Source: JABDJL01 sp047614505 (lineage in GTDB: Bacteria; Pseudomonadota; Gammaproteobacteria; Xanthomonadales; SZUA-36). Taken from it: a DNA stretch of 28,336 nucleotides. The notes beneath the pieces were generated by a model, which was given only the letters and a program-made list of their open reading frames with translations, did no database searches and was not told the DNA's origin. Numbering within the stretch: the first letter of the stretch is position 1; each line of letters begins with the position of its first letter. Positions 16,155 to 24,352 of this stretch are shown piece after piece. Where the stretch lies: contig JBLHGQ010000024.1 of NCBI GenBank assembly GCA_047614505.1, positions 1 through 28,336 of the forward strand. The letters run 5' to 3'. Position numbers and translations under genes: made by a program.

Positions 16155-18206
16155 TCACTTACTGTGTTGTTCGTATATCCCATCAATTTCTGCAATCAGC
16201 TCGATAAATTCCGGCTCGTCGCGGATCGGGTCGTAAAACGGCGAGTAGACCTCCTGGAAAGGAAAGATATAACTGGGCTCTTGCATACCCAGGCGAATGC
16301 AATTCACCGCCGCAGTAGTTGCGCCGACCATACCCAGTAATGGGCACGCCCTGTCCCTTTGCGTGATTCTGCCCGCCCAGTCATCGCGATTCAACTCTTG
16401 CCAGCCTCTGAATAACTGTAAGGTTTCTTCGGCATTTCCTTCTGCCGCTGCTACCAGGGCAAGGCTGAGATACGATGCGCTGTTGCTGAAGCTTCCATCA
16501 TCCTGCTTTAACGATTCCATATAACTTCGGGCCTCGGGAAGCAACTCATCCAGCTTTGACTGGTCATCCATAAACCAATAAGTCAGGATTGCGATTTCTT
16601 CCCAATTCCAAAGGGTATGCCTGAATCTTTCGTCAGGCTTCTCAACACGTTCCAAAAGTTGTACAGCATCTGAATATTGGCGTTTTAGAACATATGCGTA
16701 CCACAGTGCGACCCATAGCGATTCTTCCCGGCCTTCGACCAGTATTTTTACATTGTCCAGCAAGCGATCGTAATCATTGTCATCCTTGAGCTGAATTAAT
16801 TCAGACCAGCCTAACAACCAGGGGTCCGCATCAAAGTTCCCGATTGCTTCAAGCGCGGCATCATATTGATGTGTTTGGACAAGGTGTGTTGCAAGCGTTC
16901 TTCTTGCGTTTGGATTGCGTGGATCCAGCTTCACCATTGACCGTATGGTTTCCTCTTTTGCCTCAAAATCTCCCTGCCGGCGCTCGATCCAGGACTTGAG
17001 CTCCAACAGGTTCACATCACTCGGACTCCTGGCCATGGCCTGGGTTAACAATCCGTGGGCCTGGTCATAATCTTTCACGACGTAATAAACGTAATACGAC
17101 TGTGCTATCAGGTATTCCGCAGAATCGGACTTGAGAATGCGAACTTGCTCAAGCGCCTCTTCGGCCATTTGGACAGACTCTTCACCACCTGAGAAACCCT
17201 GCATGGAATATAGGCCAACCAGTTCTGCCCATGCACGAACAAACTTCGGATCGAGGTCCACTGCCTCTTTCAGCAACTCTTCGCGCTCATCATTAGATAA
17301 TCCATTTCTGCCACGGTTCGCCATCGCTTTCCGATAAGCCCGGTATGCCGCCATGTTTTCAGTTGGAATCGCCGACAAAGCCTGCTTGTCCTGCTCGGTC
17401 AGGGTCGTGTGCATCGCTGTACTGATCGCACGGGCGATTTCCTGCTGTACGTCAAAGATGTTGGCCGCTGTTAATGAGCGGTTGTAGGTTTCAGCCCATA
17501 GGTGCTCGTCCGTACGGGTATCGATCAGCTGGGCATTGATACGAATCTGTTCGCCAGCCACCTGTACACCGCCTTCGAGGATCACGTCAGCGCCCAACTC
17601 GGCCCCGATTTCACGAAGGTTGCGTGTGATGTCGCGATACTCCAGTACCGAGGTGCGCGATATCACCCGGATGGATTCGAGCTTGGAGAGTTGTGTCAAC
17701 AGGTCGTCATGAACACCCGCGGCAAAAAACTCGCTTTCACTTTCAAGGCTGGTGGTGGTGAAAGGAAGCACGGCAATCACGGGTGGGCCGGAACGATCAT
17801 CAGGCCGGGTGGCAGTCGGCACACCGGGCTCTTCAACTACGTTACCTACCATGTTGTAAACGATGGCGGCGACGACAGCCAGTAGCGCGGTGAGAACGAC
17901 GAAATCGCTCTTGCGCAGCGGCTCTGAACCATCGGCATCGGTCGGCCCGGTTTGAGGTGTGCGGCGGATACCGCCGGGTCCGACGTCATAGAACCAGCCG
18001 AATACCAGCGCAGCCGGGAAGCCGGCGAGCAGCGCAAACAGTACATAGCGCAGCGCGCGCTCAGGAATATCCAGAGCAGGAAAAGTGACATCGCCCACCT
18101 GCATGACCAGCCAGCTGCTGACAATGTAGATGGCCGCAGTGCGAAAAACACGACGCCGGCGCAGTTCCATAATTAGTCGCCTGATCGGCGAAACGGCCTC
18201 ATTCAT
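16155..18206 (-). CDS. Membrane-anchored TolB-like/TPR-repeat protein
   Basis: This 683-residue protein begins with a basic segment (ELRRRRVF) and three hydrophobic helices (about 22-40, 56-76 and 104-122). A linker leads to a TolB/FlgO-like alpha/beta domain (PPVIAVLPFTTTS, FFAAGVHDDLLTQLSKLESIRVISRTS, LGADVILEGGVQVAGEQIRINAQLIDTRTDEHLW), then a long TPR superhelix to the C-terminus. This tail is often fused to adenylate cyclase or CadC-type DNA-binding domains; neither is present, so a scaffold or regulatory role is inferred. I start at ATG 18206; a TTG at 18233 would add nine residues. It is the intact paralogue of the remnant at 5253-6617, the same way round 10.9 kb away. The palindrome at 18271 lies just upstream. 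Confidence 0.85.
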   Translation of the reverse strand: MNEAVSPIRRLIMELRRRRVFRTAAIYIVSSWLVMQVGDVTFPALDIPERALRYVLFALLAGFPAALVFGWFYDVGPGGIRRTPQTGPTDADGSEPLRKSDFVVLTALLAVVAAIVYNMVGNVVEEPGVPTATRPDDRSGPPVIAVLPFTTTSLESESEFFAAGVHDDLLTQLSKLESIRVISRTSVLEYRDITRNLREIGAELGADVILEGGVQVAGEQIRINAQLIDTRTDEHLWAETYNRSLTAANIFDVQQEIARAISTAMHTTLTEQDKQALSAIPTENMAAYRAYRKAMANRGRNGLSNDEREELLKEAVDLDPKFVRAWAELVGLYSMQGFSGGEESVQMAEEALEQVRILKSDSAEYLIAQSYYVYYVVKDYDQAHGLLTQAMARSPSDVNLLELKSWIERRQGDFEAKEETIRSMVKLDPRNPNARRTLATHLVQTHQYDAALEAIGNFDADPWLLGWSELIQLKDDNDYDRLLDNVKILVEGREESLWVALWYAYVLKRQYSDAVQLLERVEKPDERFRHTLWNWEEIAILTYWFMDDQSKLDELLPEARSYMESLKQDDGSFSNSASYLSLALVAAAEGNAEETLQLFRGWQELNRDDWAGRITQRDRACPLLGMVGATTAAVNCIRLGMQEPSYIFPFQEVYSPFYDPIRDEPEFIELIAEIDGIYEQHSK

Positions 18207-18270
18207 AACAATGGTGCTCTGATTGCTTTTCAATTGCCAAGATTAGCAGAACAATTGGGCTAATAATGAC

Positions 18271-18324
18271 TGGGGTCAGAGTCAAGTGCCAGAGTCATGA
18301 CTCTGGCACTTGACTCTGACCCCA
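18271..18324. repeat. Perfect 54-bp palindrome (REP/MITE-like), copy B
   Basis: Two 27-bp halves (18271-18297 and 18298-18324) are exact reverse complements with no spacer; the left half begins TGGGGTCAGAGTCAAGTGCC. It is near-identical to the element at 2199-2250, except that copy A has one stem mismatch and slightly shorter ends. It begins 8 bases past the EF-G-like stop codon and lies upstream of the TolB/TPR gene. It could act as a transcription barrier or RNA-stabilising hairpin, but lacks a T-tract. Confidence 0.92.
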
Positions 18325-18332
18325 TTTGAAAC

Positions 18333-20369
18333 CTACTCCTGGTTTTTGGGCTTGTGCGCGTCAACCAGTTGCCTTTGGACATCACTCGGAACCGGGTCGT
18401 AATGGCTGAACTCCATAGTAAAACTACCTGCGCCCTGTGTGAGGCTTTTTAGCTCTGTGTGGTAATCCGATAAGGAGCTCAAGGGAATATCGGCCTGTAC
18501 AGTCACCAGTCCTCCTCGAAGGCTTTCCGTGCCACTGATTCGGGCACGACGACCTGCCAGATTTCCTGTGATGTCGCCCATAAAGGCTTCAGGAACGGTG
18601 ACGTCGACGGTTACAATTGGCTCCAGGATTTGTGCACCGGCGCTTTTGATTGCATCAAGAAATGCGCCACGACCTGCTACAACAAAGGCTATTTCCTTGG
18701 AATCTACTGCGTGAAATTTGCCATCATAGACAGTCACTTCAATATCCTGCAAACCATATCCAGCCACCGCACCTTCATCAACAACCTGGCGAATGCCTTT
18801 TTCTACTGCTGGTATCAGGTTGGTCGGAATCGAGCCGCCTACTACCTTGTTCACAAATTCGAACCCATCGCCGCGGCCTTTGGGCGCAACACGCAAAAAG
18901 ACTTCACCGAATTGCCCGGCACCACCGGTTTGTTTCTTGTGACGGTAGTGCCCCTCGGCGTTACGGGTAATTGTTTCACGATAGGCGATGCGTGGCGGTC
19001 TGGTTTCAACCTCAACGTGATATTTGTCCTTCATACGTTCTAAAAGAATTCGCATATGTAATTCGCCAAGACCGCGCATTACCGTTTCATTCAACTCCTG
19101 GTTGTGCTCCACGGTAAAACAGGGGTCTTCCTCGATGATGCGATGCAATGCAGTTGATAGTTTTTGTTCCTGGCCTCGTACCTTGGTTTCTACCGCAAGC
19201 CCATACATTGGCTTCGGAAAGTCGCGGGGCTTCATATGGTAATTATCTTCATCGTGAGAATCGTGTAGGACCGCGTCATAGTGGATATCATCAACCTTAG
19301 CCACTGCACAGATGTCTCCTGGAATTCCGGCATCCACTTCATGGTGCTTGCCACCCTGGATCCTGAACAAGTGAGAGACTTTGAAAGGTTTGCGCGCATC
19401 GCCAATAAACAGTTCGCTATGCGGCTTGACCGTGCCCTGATAAATCCTGAATATGCCCAGTTTTCCAACGAACGGGTCATTCGCAATCTTGAAGACATGT
19501 GCAAGTACGTGCGCATCTGGATCAGGCGTGCAGGTAACCTCTTCACCGGTATCACCTTTCAGGAATGGAGGTGGGTTTCCTTCAGCGGGATTGGGAATCA
19601 GATTTTTGCATAATTTCAAAAATTCGCCTAACCCCGCGCCAGTCAAAGCCGAGGTGAAACAAATTGGCACCAGATGACCGGTGCGCAGGGCGATTTCGTA
19701 AGCATTATGTAATTCATCACGAGAAAGTTCTTCACCTTCAAGGTATTTTTCCATCAGCTCGTCATTGACTTCGACGACCTGGTCAATAATGGCTTCGTGG
19801 GCTTCGGAAAGTGAAAAAATATCGGTTTCACCTTCAGTATGGAAAAAACAATCCCGCACCGTACTGAAGTTTTCAGCCGGTAAATTGACGGGCAGGCACT
19901 CGGGCCCGAATTCTTCGCGTATTTGCTTAACCAGTCCGGTCAGGTCCGCATTATCTGAATCAATTTTGTTGATGATGATCATGCGACACAGTCGCCGGTT
20001 TTTTGCTCGCCGCATCATGCGACGGGTGGACAGTTCAATCCCATTTTGTGCGTTGATGACCAGTGCACTGGTTTCGGCCGCAGCCATGGATGCCAGGGTT
20101 GGCCCGCGAAAATCGGGAATACCTGCGGTATCAATAAAGTTTACGTGAACGCCATCGAAATCAAGGCTGGCGATGGCTGAATCGAGAGAGTGGTGGTATT
20201 TATGCTCCAACGGGTCGTGGTCAGTTACGGTGGTGCCCCGCTCAACGGAGCCAGCTTCACCGATGGTGCCGGCTTTCGCCAGCAGTGCTTCCACTAATGT
20301 CGTTTTTCCGCCGCCGGTGTGGCCAACAAAGGCAATATTGCGGATGTCTTTAGTTAAATACTTGGGCAT
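18333..20369 (-). CDS. EF-G-like translational GTPase (paralogue type)
   Basis: This 678-residue protein has the five-domain plan of elongation factor G. G1 is GHTGGGKT (16-23), where canonical EF-G has GHVDAGKT. G3 is DTAGIPDF (80-87) and G4 is NKID (134-137). Domain II is around GKLGIFRIYQGTVKPHSELFIG. Domain IV starts near the segment RPPRIAYRETITRNAEGHYRHKKQTGGAGQ, and the C-terminal part carries EPIVTVDVTVPEAFMGDITGNLAGRR. The variant P-loop and the absence of rpsL, rpsG and tuf neighbours point to the EF-G-like paralogue group, not housekeeping FusA; its exact role (translocation, recycling or stress) is not settled by sequence. AGGAAAACCGA precedes the ATG. The palindrome B hairpin follows the stop. 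Confidence 0.9.
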   Translation of the reverse strand: MPKYLTKDIRNIAFVGHTGGGKTTLVEALLAKAGTIGEAGSVERGTTVTDHDPLEHKYHHSLDSAIASLDFDGVHVNFIDTAGIPDFRGPTLASMAAAETSALVINAQNGIELSTRRMMRRAKNRRLCRMIIINKIDSDNADLTGLVKQIREEFGPECLPVNLPAENFSTVRDCFFHTEGETDIFSLSEAHEAIIDQVVEVNDELMEKYLEGEELSRDELHNAYEIALRTGHLVPICFTSALTGAGLGEFLKLCKNLIPNPAEGNPPPFLKGDTGEEVTCTPDPDAHVLAHVFKIANDPFVGKLGIFRIYQGTVKPHSELFIGDARKPFKVSHLFRIQGGKHHEVDAGIPGDICAVAKVDDIHYDAVLHDSHDEDNYHMKPRDFPKPMYGLAVETKVRGQEQKLSTALHRIIEEDPCFTVEHNQELNETVMRGLGELHMRILLERMKDKYHVEVETRPPRIAYRETITRNAEGHYRHKKQTGGAGQFGEVFLRVAPKGRGDGFEFVNKVVGGSIPTNLIPAVEKGIRQVVDEGAVAGYGLQDIEVTVYDGKFHAVDSKEIAFVVAGRGAFLDAIKSAGAQILEPIVTVDVTVPEAFMGDITGNLAGRRARISGTESLRGGLVTVQADIPLSSLSDYHTELKSLTQGAGSFTMEFSHYDPVPSDVQRQLVDAHKPKNQE

Positions 20370-20543
20370 TCGGTTTTCCTTTCCTGCGGAGGGTCACTAA
20401 AAGGGACACCCATGCTATTACAGAATTGAGGAACGTGCCAAGCATGCAGGAAAACTGCCCGATTTTTCACGTTCAGCTTTTATTCAGGGAAGGGGGAATA
20501 GTCTATGCCTGTCAGACCCACAAACTGGAAAGAGGCGATCAAA

Positions 20544-21071
20544 ATGAACATGTTTAAATCAATGGTTTTTATAGTGTTTACCGCATCGGTTTCCATGCCC
20601 GCGCTCGCCGGTTCGGATTCCACAACTTATGCATGGGCTGATGTAATTGAAGCCGAACCCGTGACTCGTATTATCCGCCGTCCGGTAGAGACCGAAGTAT
20701 GCTGGCAGGAAGAGGTATATCGCGAGACGCCTGAACGCCGTTCAAAGACGCCCCAAATTGTCGGCGCGATTCTCGGCGGAATTATTGGTAACCAGTTTGG
20801 TGGCGGCAGTGGTCAGGATGTTATGACGCTTGCTGGCGCAACCTTAGGACATTCCATAGCCAAAGACAGCCAACGCCGTGCACACCCTCAGAAATTGTAT
20901 GTATCAATTGAAGATCGCTGTGGAGTCAACACCGAGTGGCGTGAAAGCCGTCAGGTTCTGGGCTGGGACGTGACCTATAAATACCAGGGCGATACTTACC
21001 TGACCCGCATGGATAAAGAGCCCGGCGATCAAATCAAAATAGCGGTAAATATACAACCCGTAGTTAACTAA
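20544..21071 (+). CDS. Glycine-zipper (2TM) envelope protein
   Basis: This encodes about 175 residues. A Sec signal (MNMFKSMVFIVFTASVSMPALA) precedes a short N-region ending in VETEVCWQEEVYRE. A glycine-zipper segment follows, reading VGAILGGIIGNQFGGGSGQ then AGATLGHSIAKD, of the Rickettsia 17-kDa antigen/glycine-zipper 2TM type. A C-terminal domain has paired cysteines overall (CWQEE and DRCGVN) and a Tyr-rich strand. Related proteins are outer-membrane-associated and of poorly known function. I start at ATG 20544, 8 bases after AGAGG; ATG 20505, also with a purine-rich upstream AAGGGGG, would add 13 polar residues before the signal. It has no lipobox. Confidence 0.83.
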   Translation: MNMFKSMVFIVFTASVSMPALAGSDSTTYAWADVIEAEPVTRIIRRPVETEVCWQEEVYRETPERRSKTPQIVGAILGGIIGNQFGGGSGQDVMTLAGATLGHSIAKDSQRRAHPQKLYVSIEDRCGVNTEWRESRQVLGWDVTYKYQGDTYLTRMDKEPGDQIKIAVNIQPVVN

Positions 21072-21137
21072 CACTCCTGCAGACTTCAGACGTTCTGACC
21101 AGGTACTCCTATAAAGAGATATTGAAATGTTCAGAGC

Positions 21138-21297
21138 AAAGGTGGTAATTCAAGACAAGGCACAGTCCGCAGGCAATGGCTGGCCCTTGTTAAGGGCTGT
21201 AACGCCGTATTGGGTTACCACCTTTACTCCCTTTGGGCGAGTCCCGAAGAGGCTGTTCGCTGTGTTGGCCTTTTGGCAAGGGCCAACCATTGCCTGC
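21138..21297 (+). other. Highly structured palindromic element; candidate ncRNA or dispersed repeat
   Basis: This lies in the gene-free stretch 21072-21572. Helix 1 pairs 21138-21153 with 21210-21225 over 16 positions, two of them G-U on the plus-strand RNA (A/C mismatches in the antisense RNA). Helix 2 pairs 21169-21189 with 21277-21297, 20 of 21 complementary. The helices interlock, so they are alternatives or a pseudoknot. A small hairpin GCCCTT-gtt-AAGGGC (21183-21197) competes with helix 2. A 69-codon frame (21127-21336) crosses it, but the palindromes explain its composition. A terminator follows at 21388. The rest of the stretch, to the lysC start, shows nothing I can name. Confidence 0.6.
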
Positions 21298-21387
21298 AAG
21301 GCCTGCCTAGCGCTCAACCTCTTCCGATCTCGCTGAACGCCTCAATATCTCATTAGAGGAGTACTTACGTCTGTACTGTGCCCTTGG

Positions 21388-21423
21388 CGGCGCCATGGAT
21401 CCAAAGCCTGGCGCCGTTTTTTT
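21388..21423 (+). terminator. Rho-independent terminator
   Basis: CGGCGCCA (21388-21395) and TGGCGCCG (21409-21416) form a perfect 8-bp GC-rich stem with a 13-base loop, followed directly by seven T (21417-21423). It would stop transcripts coming from the glycine-zipper gene or from the structured element, separating them from lysC. Confidence 0.88.
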
Positions 21424-21572
21424 ATGCGGCTATATTAGTGGTGTGAAGCCAGAATCCAGGATTTGTGAATTAGGGCAGAGTGGTGTTTTTCCGTGACTGC
21501 ACCTGTACACCATATGTCTGATCCGGTAACGTTCCGGCACTGTTGAGATTCAAGTGTTAAAGGGTGTTTTTC

Positions 21573-23009
21573 GTGTCTGAACGATGGCGAGTACTAAAAT
21601 TTGGTGGAACCAGTGTAGCTGGGTTGGCTCAGTGGCAAACCATCGCGGCTTTGGCTGTCGATCGTCATCGAGAAGGTGATCGCGTTTTGCTGGTTTGCTC
21701 AGCGTTGGCCGGCGTAACAAACCTTCTGGAAACCATTGCCAGGTCTGGTTCAGATGCGACAAGACTTATACAAGTGATTTTGGACAAGCATCGGGCATTG
21801 GCGGTGGACCTGGATATCGATGCTGGCTCCTTGATTGAAGATTTTTCTGAATTGCTTCAATCCGGAATTCAGGACTGTTTACAAAACCCGGGACCACAAA
21901 GCAATGCCGCTCTATTTGCACTTGGCGAACAGATGAGCAGCGGTTTTGGCCATCTTTACTTGTCCGGTTCAATGGACGTTGATCTGGTTGATGCAAGGGA
22001 AGCTCTTGAAGTCATTCCAGAAGAAGATCCTGACTCTTCCCGAGCCTGGTTGTCGGCAAGATGTGAGTCCGGGTCTGATGAAAGGCTGAGGAAGTCCTGG
22101 TCAGCAAAATCGCCGGTGTTGATTACCCAGGGATATGTAGCATCGACGTTTGATGGCAGAACTGCTCTGCTTGGCAGAGGCGGTTCAGATACGTCTGCAG
22201 CTTTGTTGGCCAGCCGGTTATCAGCGACGGAAGTTGAAATCTGGACCGATGTGCCCGGCTTGTTCTCCGCTGATCCCGGAATAGAACCTGGGGCCTTGCT
22301 GCTCAAGGAGCTCAATTACGCTGAAGCACTTGAAATGGCTGCCAGTGGTGCACGGGTTGTTCATCCGCGTTGTATCAGGGCAGCCGCAGATGTCGGACTG
22401 GCGATTCAAGTCCGGGACATTAACCGGCCTGACTTGCAAGGCACACGTATCACTGGAAGCCAGCCCGTCGTGAGTGAAAATGCACCTGCTCAGGGAATCA
22501 AGGCTGTTACCTGCCAGGATGGAATGTTGGTGTTGTTGTTGGAAAATCTGGACACCCGTCAACAGGTAGGCTTTTTGGCCTGGGTATTTGGTGTTTTCAG
22601 CAAACTAGGTCTTTCAATTGACCTGGTTGCGACCTCTGAAACCACAACAACAGTCGCGATAAATGGTGTCGACAACACTTTGGACTCATCATTAATTGAT
22701 GACATGCGGGCTCAGCTTTCCCTTCGATGTAAAGTTCGGCTGTATCAGGATTGTTGTTGTGTCAATCTGGTGGGGCTGGGAGCGCGAACCGCGCTCTCCC
22801 AACTAGCGCCCGCAGCAACTGGCTTCGATGAGTGGCCATTATTAATGCTTTCACAGTCGGCCAATGACATGTCGATCAGCATGCTGGTGCACACGGAACA
22901 TGCGCAGCAACTGGTTCATGACTTACATCGTTGCCTGATTATTGAAGGTGAGATCGCACGGCAGGGACTGGTTTACGGCCCGTCCTGGTCAAAACTGAGA
23001 GACCCATGA
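21573..23009 (+). CDS. lysC: Aspartokinase
   Basis: This enzyme phosphorylates L-aspartate, the first step to lysine/meso-DAP, threonine and methionine. The 478 residues start GTG at 21573, 8 bases after AAAGGG; an in-frame GTG at 21564 overlaps that site and is less likely. The kinase domain has KFGGTS (9-14), then GYVASTFDGRTALLGRGGSDTSAALLASRL and EIWTDVPGLFSADP. Two ACT-type regulatory segments follow (around LDTRQQVGFLAWVFGVFSKLGLSIDLVATSETTTTVAI and the C-terminal NLVGLGARTA...DMSISMLV), so feedback inhibition by an end-product amino acid is likely. The end VYGPSWSKL resembles the hinge of kinase-decarboxylase fusions, but no decarboxylase follows. It overlaps murL by 4 bases (ATGA). 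Confidence 0.93.
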   Translation: MSERWRVLKFGGTSVAGLAQWQTIAALAVDRHREGDRVLLVCSALAGVTNLLETIARSGSDATRLIQVILDKHRALAVDLDIDAGSLIEDFSELLQSGIQDCLQNPGPQSNAALFALGEQMSSGFGHLYLSGSMDVDLVDAREALEVIPEEDPDSSRAWLSARCESGSDERLRKSWSAKSPVLITQGYVASTFDGRTALLGRGGSDTSAALLASRLSATEVEIWTDVPGLFSADPGIEPGALLLKELNYAEALEMAASGARVVHPRCIRAAADVGLAIQVRDINRPDLQGTRITGSQPVVSENAPAQGIKAVTCQDGMLVLLLENLDTRQQVGFLAWVFGVFSKLGLSIDLVATSETTTTVAINGVDNTLDSSLIDDMRAQLSLRCKVRLYQDCCCVNLVGLGARTALSQLAPAATGFDEWPLLMLSQSANDMSISMLVHTEHAQQLVHDLHRCLIIEGEIARQGLVYGPSWSKLRDP

Positions 23010-24352
23010 TGGACATTTCCTTGCCTGGCGGGCTTTCGGTAAAACAATTCCGCTTCCTGAATCATAGCTACGACCACGCCAGTGGGGAGGCTGTGCTCGC
23101 CTATGCCTTCGATGATGGAGAGGCATTTTTCGAACGCATCCGGTTTCCCTATCATCCCTGGCCTTCAGAGCCGTCACGGCAGGCGGCTTTCGAAAGAGCT
23201 CTTGGTCTTTTGCATTTGATCGCAGGTGTGAGCTACTACAAGGCCTGTGTACCGCAATTGATGGATCCCGGTGATCTTCTTCTCGATAAAGATTTGGCTG
23301 AATTTTTAAATACCCTATATGTTCGCGGATTGGCTGAGTTTGCTTACACCAATAACATTGAACTCGATTCGAAGGTGAACTTCCCAATCAACAGCGCTGA
23401 AGTTCTGACGCCGCTTGAAGTCGATTTACCTGAGCGCGCTCTGGTGGCGATGGGTGGAGGCAAGGACAGTCTGGTTTCACTCGAGCTATTGCGCCAGGGC
23501 GGTTGCGATGTGCAGGCAGTTTGCGTCGGCCAATCGAAATTGATCGCCGACACCGCTAAGGCCGCCGGTCTGCCCTTGATTCAAATCGAAAGAGAACTTT
23601 CGCCAGCCCTTGCCCGGATGAATGAAGCAGGAGCTTTGAACGGGCATGTACCGGTTACAGCAATCAATTCAGTCATTTTGCTGTGCGCATCAATATTGTA
23701 TGGCTACCGCTGGATTGTTTTTTCAAACGAGAGTTCGGCCGAAGAGGCCACACTGAAGGATTCGGCAGGTAAAGAGATAAACCACCAATTCTCAAAGAGC
23801 CTGGAGTTTGAAAAAGGTTTTCGTAAGATCATTACTACGCAAGTTTCCAGGGGCATTGATTATTTTTCTTTGCTGAGGTCATTAAAAGAACTCGCAATCG
23901 CACAAAAATTCAGCGAGATGACGCAATACCATCAGGTCTTTTCCTCCTGTAATCGAAATTTCCATCGTGATGGGCCTCGAATTACAGGCCGCTGGTGTGG
24001 CAACTGTCCCAAGTGCCGCTTTACCAGTCTGGCGCTCGCTCCTTTTATGCAAGCGGAAGAGTTGGTTTCATTCATGGGCATAAACCTGCTCGATGAAGCG
24101 GGGCAGGAAGAGGGCTTTCGTGCACTTTGCGAATTGGGAATTGATAAGCCGTTTGAATGTGTTGGGAGTGTGGATGAGTCAAGAGCAGCCATGCTTGAAC
24201 TTTTCTCAAGGGACTCATGGAAGGAAAAACATATTGTTGCGAATCTGGGCCCGGAACTGTCTTTGCTAAAACCGCCTGGTATTGATGTAATGCTTGCAGC
24301 CAGGGGTGAGCACTGCATCCCTTCAATAGTTCTCAAACATGTTGCTTTCTGA
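23006..24352 (+). CDS. murL: MurL, UDP-MurNAc-L-Ala-L-Glu epimerase
   Basis: MurL epimerises the L-Glu of UDP-MurNAc-L-Ala-L-Glu to D-Glu in an ATP-dependent reaction, replacing the MurI plus MurD route, as shown for Xanthomonas oryzae. The 448 residues carry a PP-loop-type nucleotide site MGGGKDS (149-155), typical of enzymes that adenylate a carboxylate, and a cysteine cluster CGNCPKC (Cys331, 334, 337). Other segments are YYKACVPQL, VFSNESSAEEATL and CNRNFHRDGPRITGRW. The assignment rests on the PP-loop in an otherwise unusual protein and, strongly, on the directly following MurD2. The start lies within lysC's stop (ATGA); its end overlaps murD2 by 14 bases. A second ATG is at 23009. Confidence 0.88.
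   Translation: MMDISLPGGLSVKQFRFLNHSYDHASGEAVLAYAFDDGEAFFERIRFPYHPWPSEPSRQAAFERALGLLHLIAGVSYYKACVPQLMDPGDLLLDKDLAEFLNTLYVRGLAEFAYTNNIELDSKVNFPINSAEVLTPLEVDLPERALVAMGGGKDSLVSLELLRQGGCDVQAVCVGQSKLIADTAKAAGLPLIQIERELSPALARMNEAGALNGHVPVTAINSVILLCASILYGYRWIVFSNESSAEEATLKDSAGKEINHQFSKSLEFEKGFRKIITTQVSRGIDYFSLLRSLKELAIAQKFSEMTQYHQVFSSCNRNFHRDGPRITGRWCGNCPKCRFTSLALAPFMQAEELVSFMGINLLDEAGQEEGFRALCELGIDKPFECVGSVDESRAAMLELFSRDSWKEKHIVANLGPELSLLKPPGIDVMLAARGEHCIPSIVLKHVAF

Noticed and set aside
16050..16340. Plus-strand frame resembling one near 5232-5432
   Set aside because: The resemblance only reflects the complement of the two paralogous TPR genes; it is not an independent conserved gene.
21127..21336. 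A 69-codon frame starting MFRAKVVIQDKAQSAG as a small protein gene
   Set aside because: The frame lies across two long inverted repeats that explain its composition, and no convincing ribosome site precedes its ATG. It is better described as a structured element.
21424..21572. Lysine riboswitch or attenuator before lysC
   Set aside because: The leader is only about 150 bases, has no lysine-rich leader peptide and no recognisable L-box pattern. The terminator at 21388 belongs to the upstream unit.
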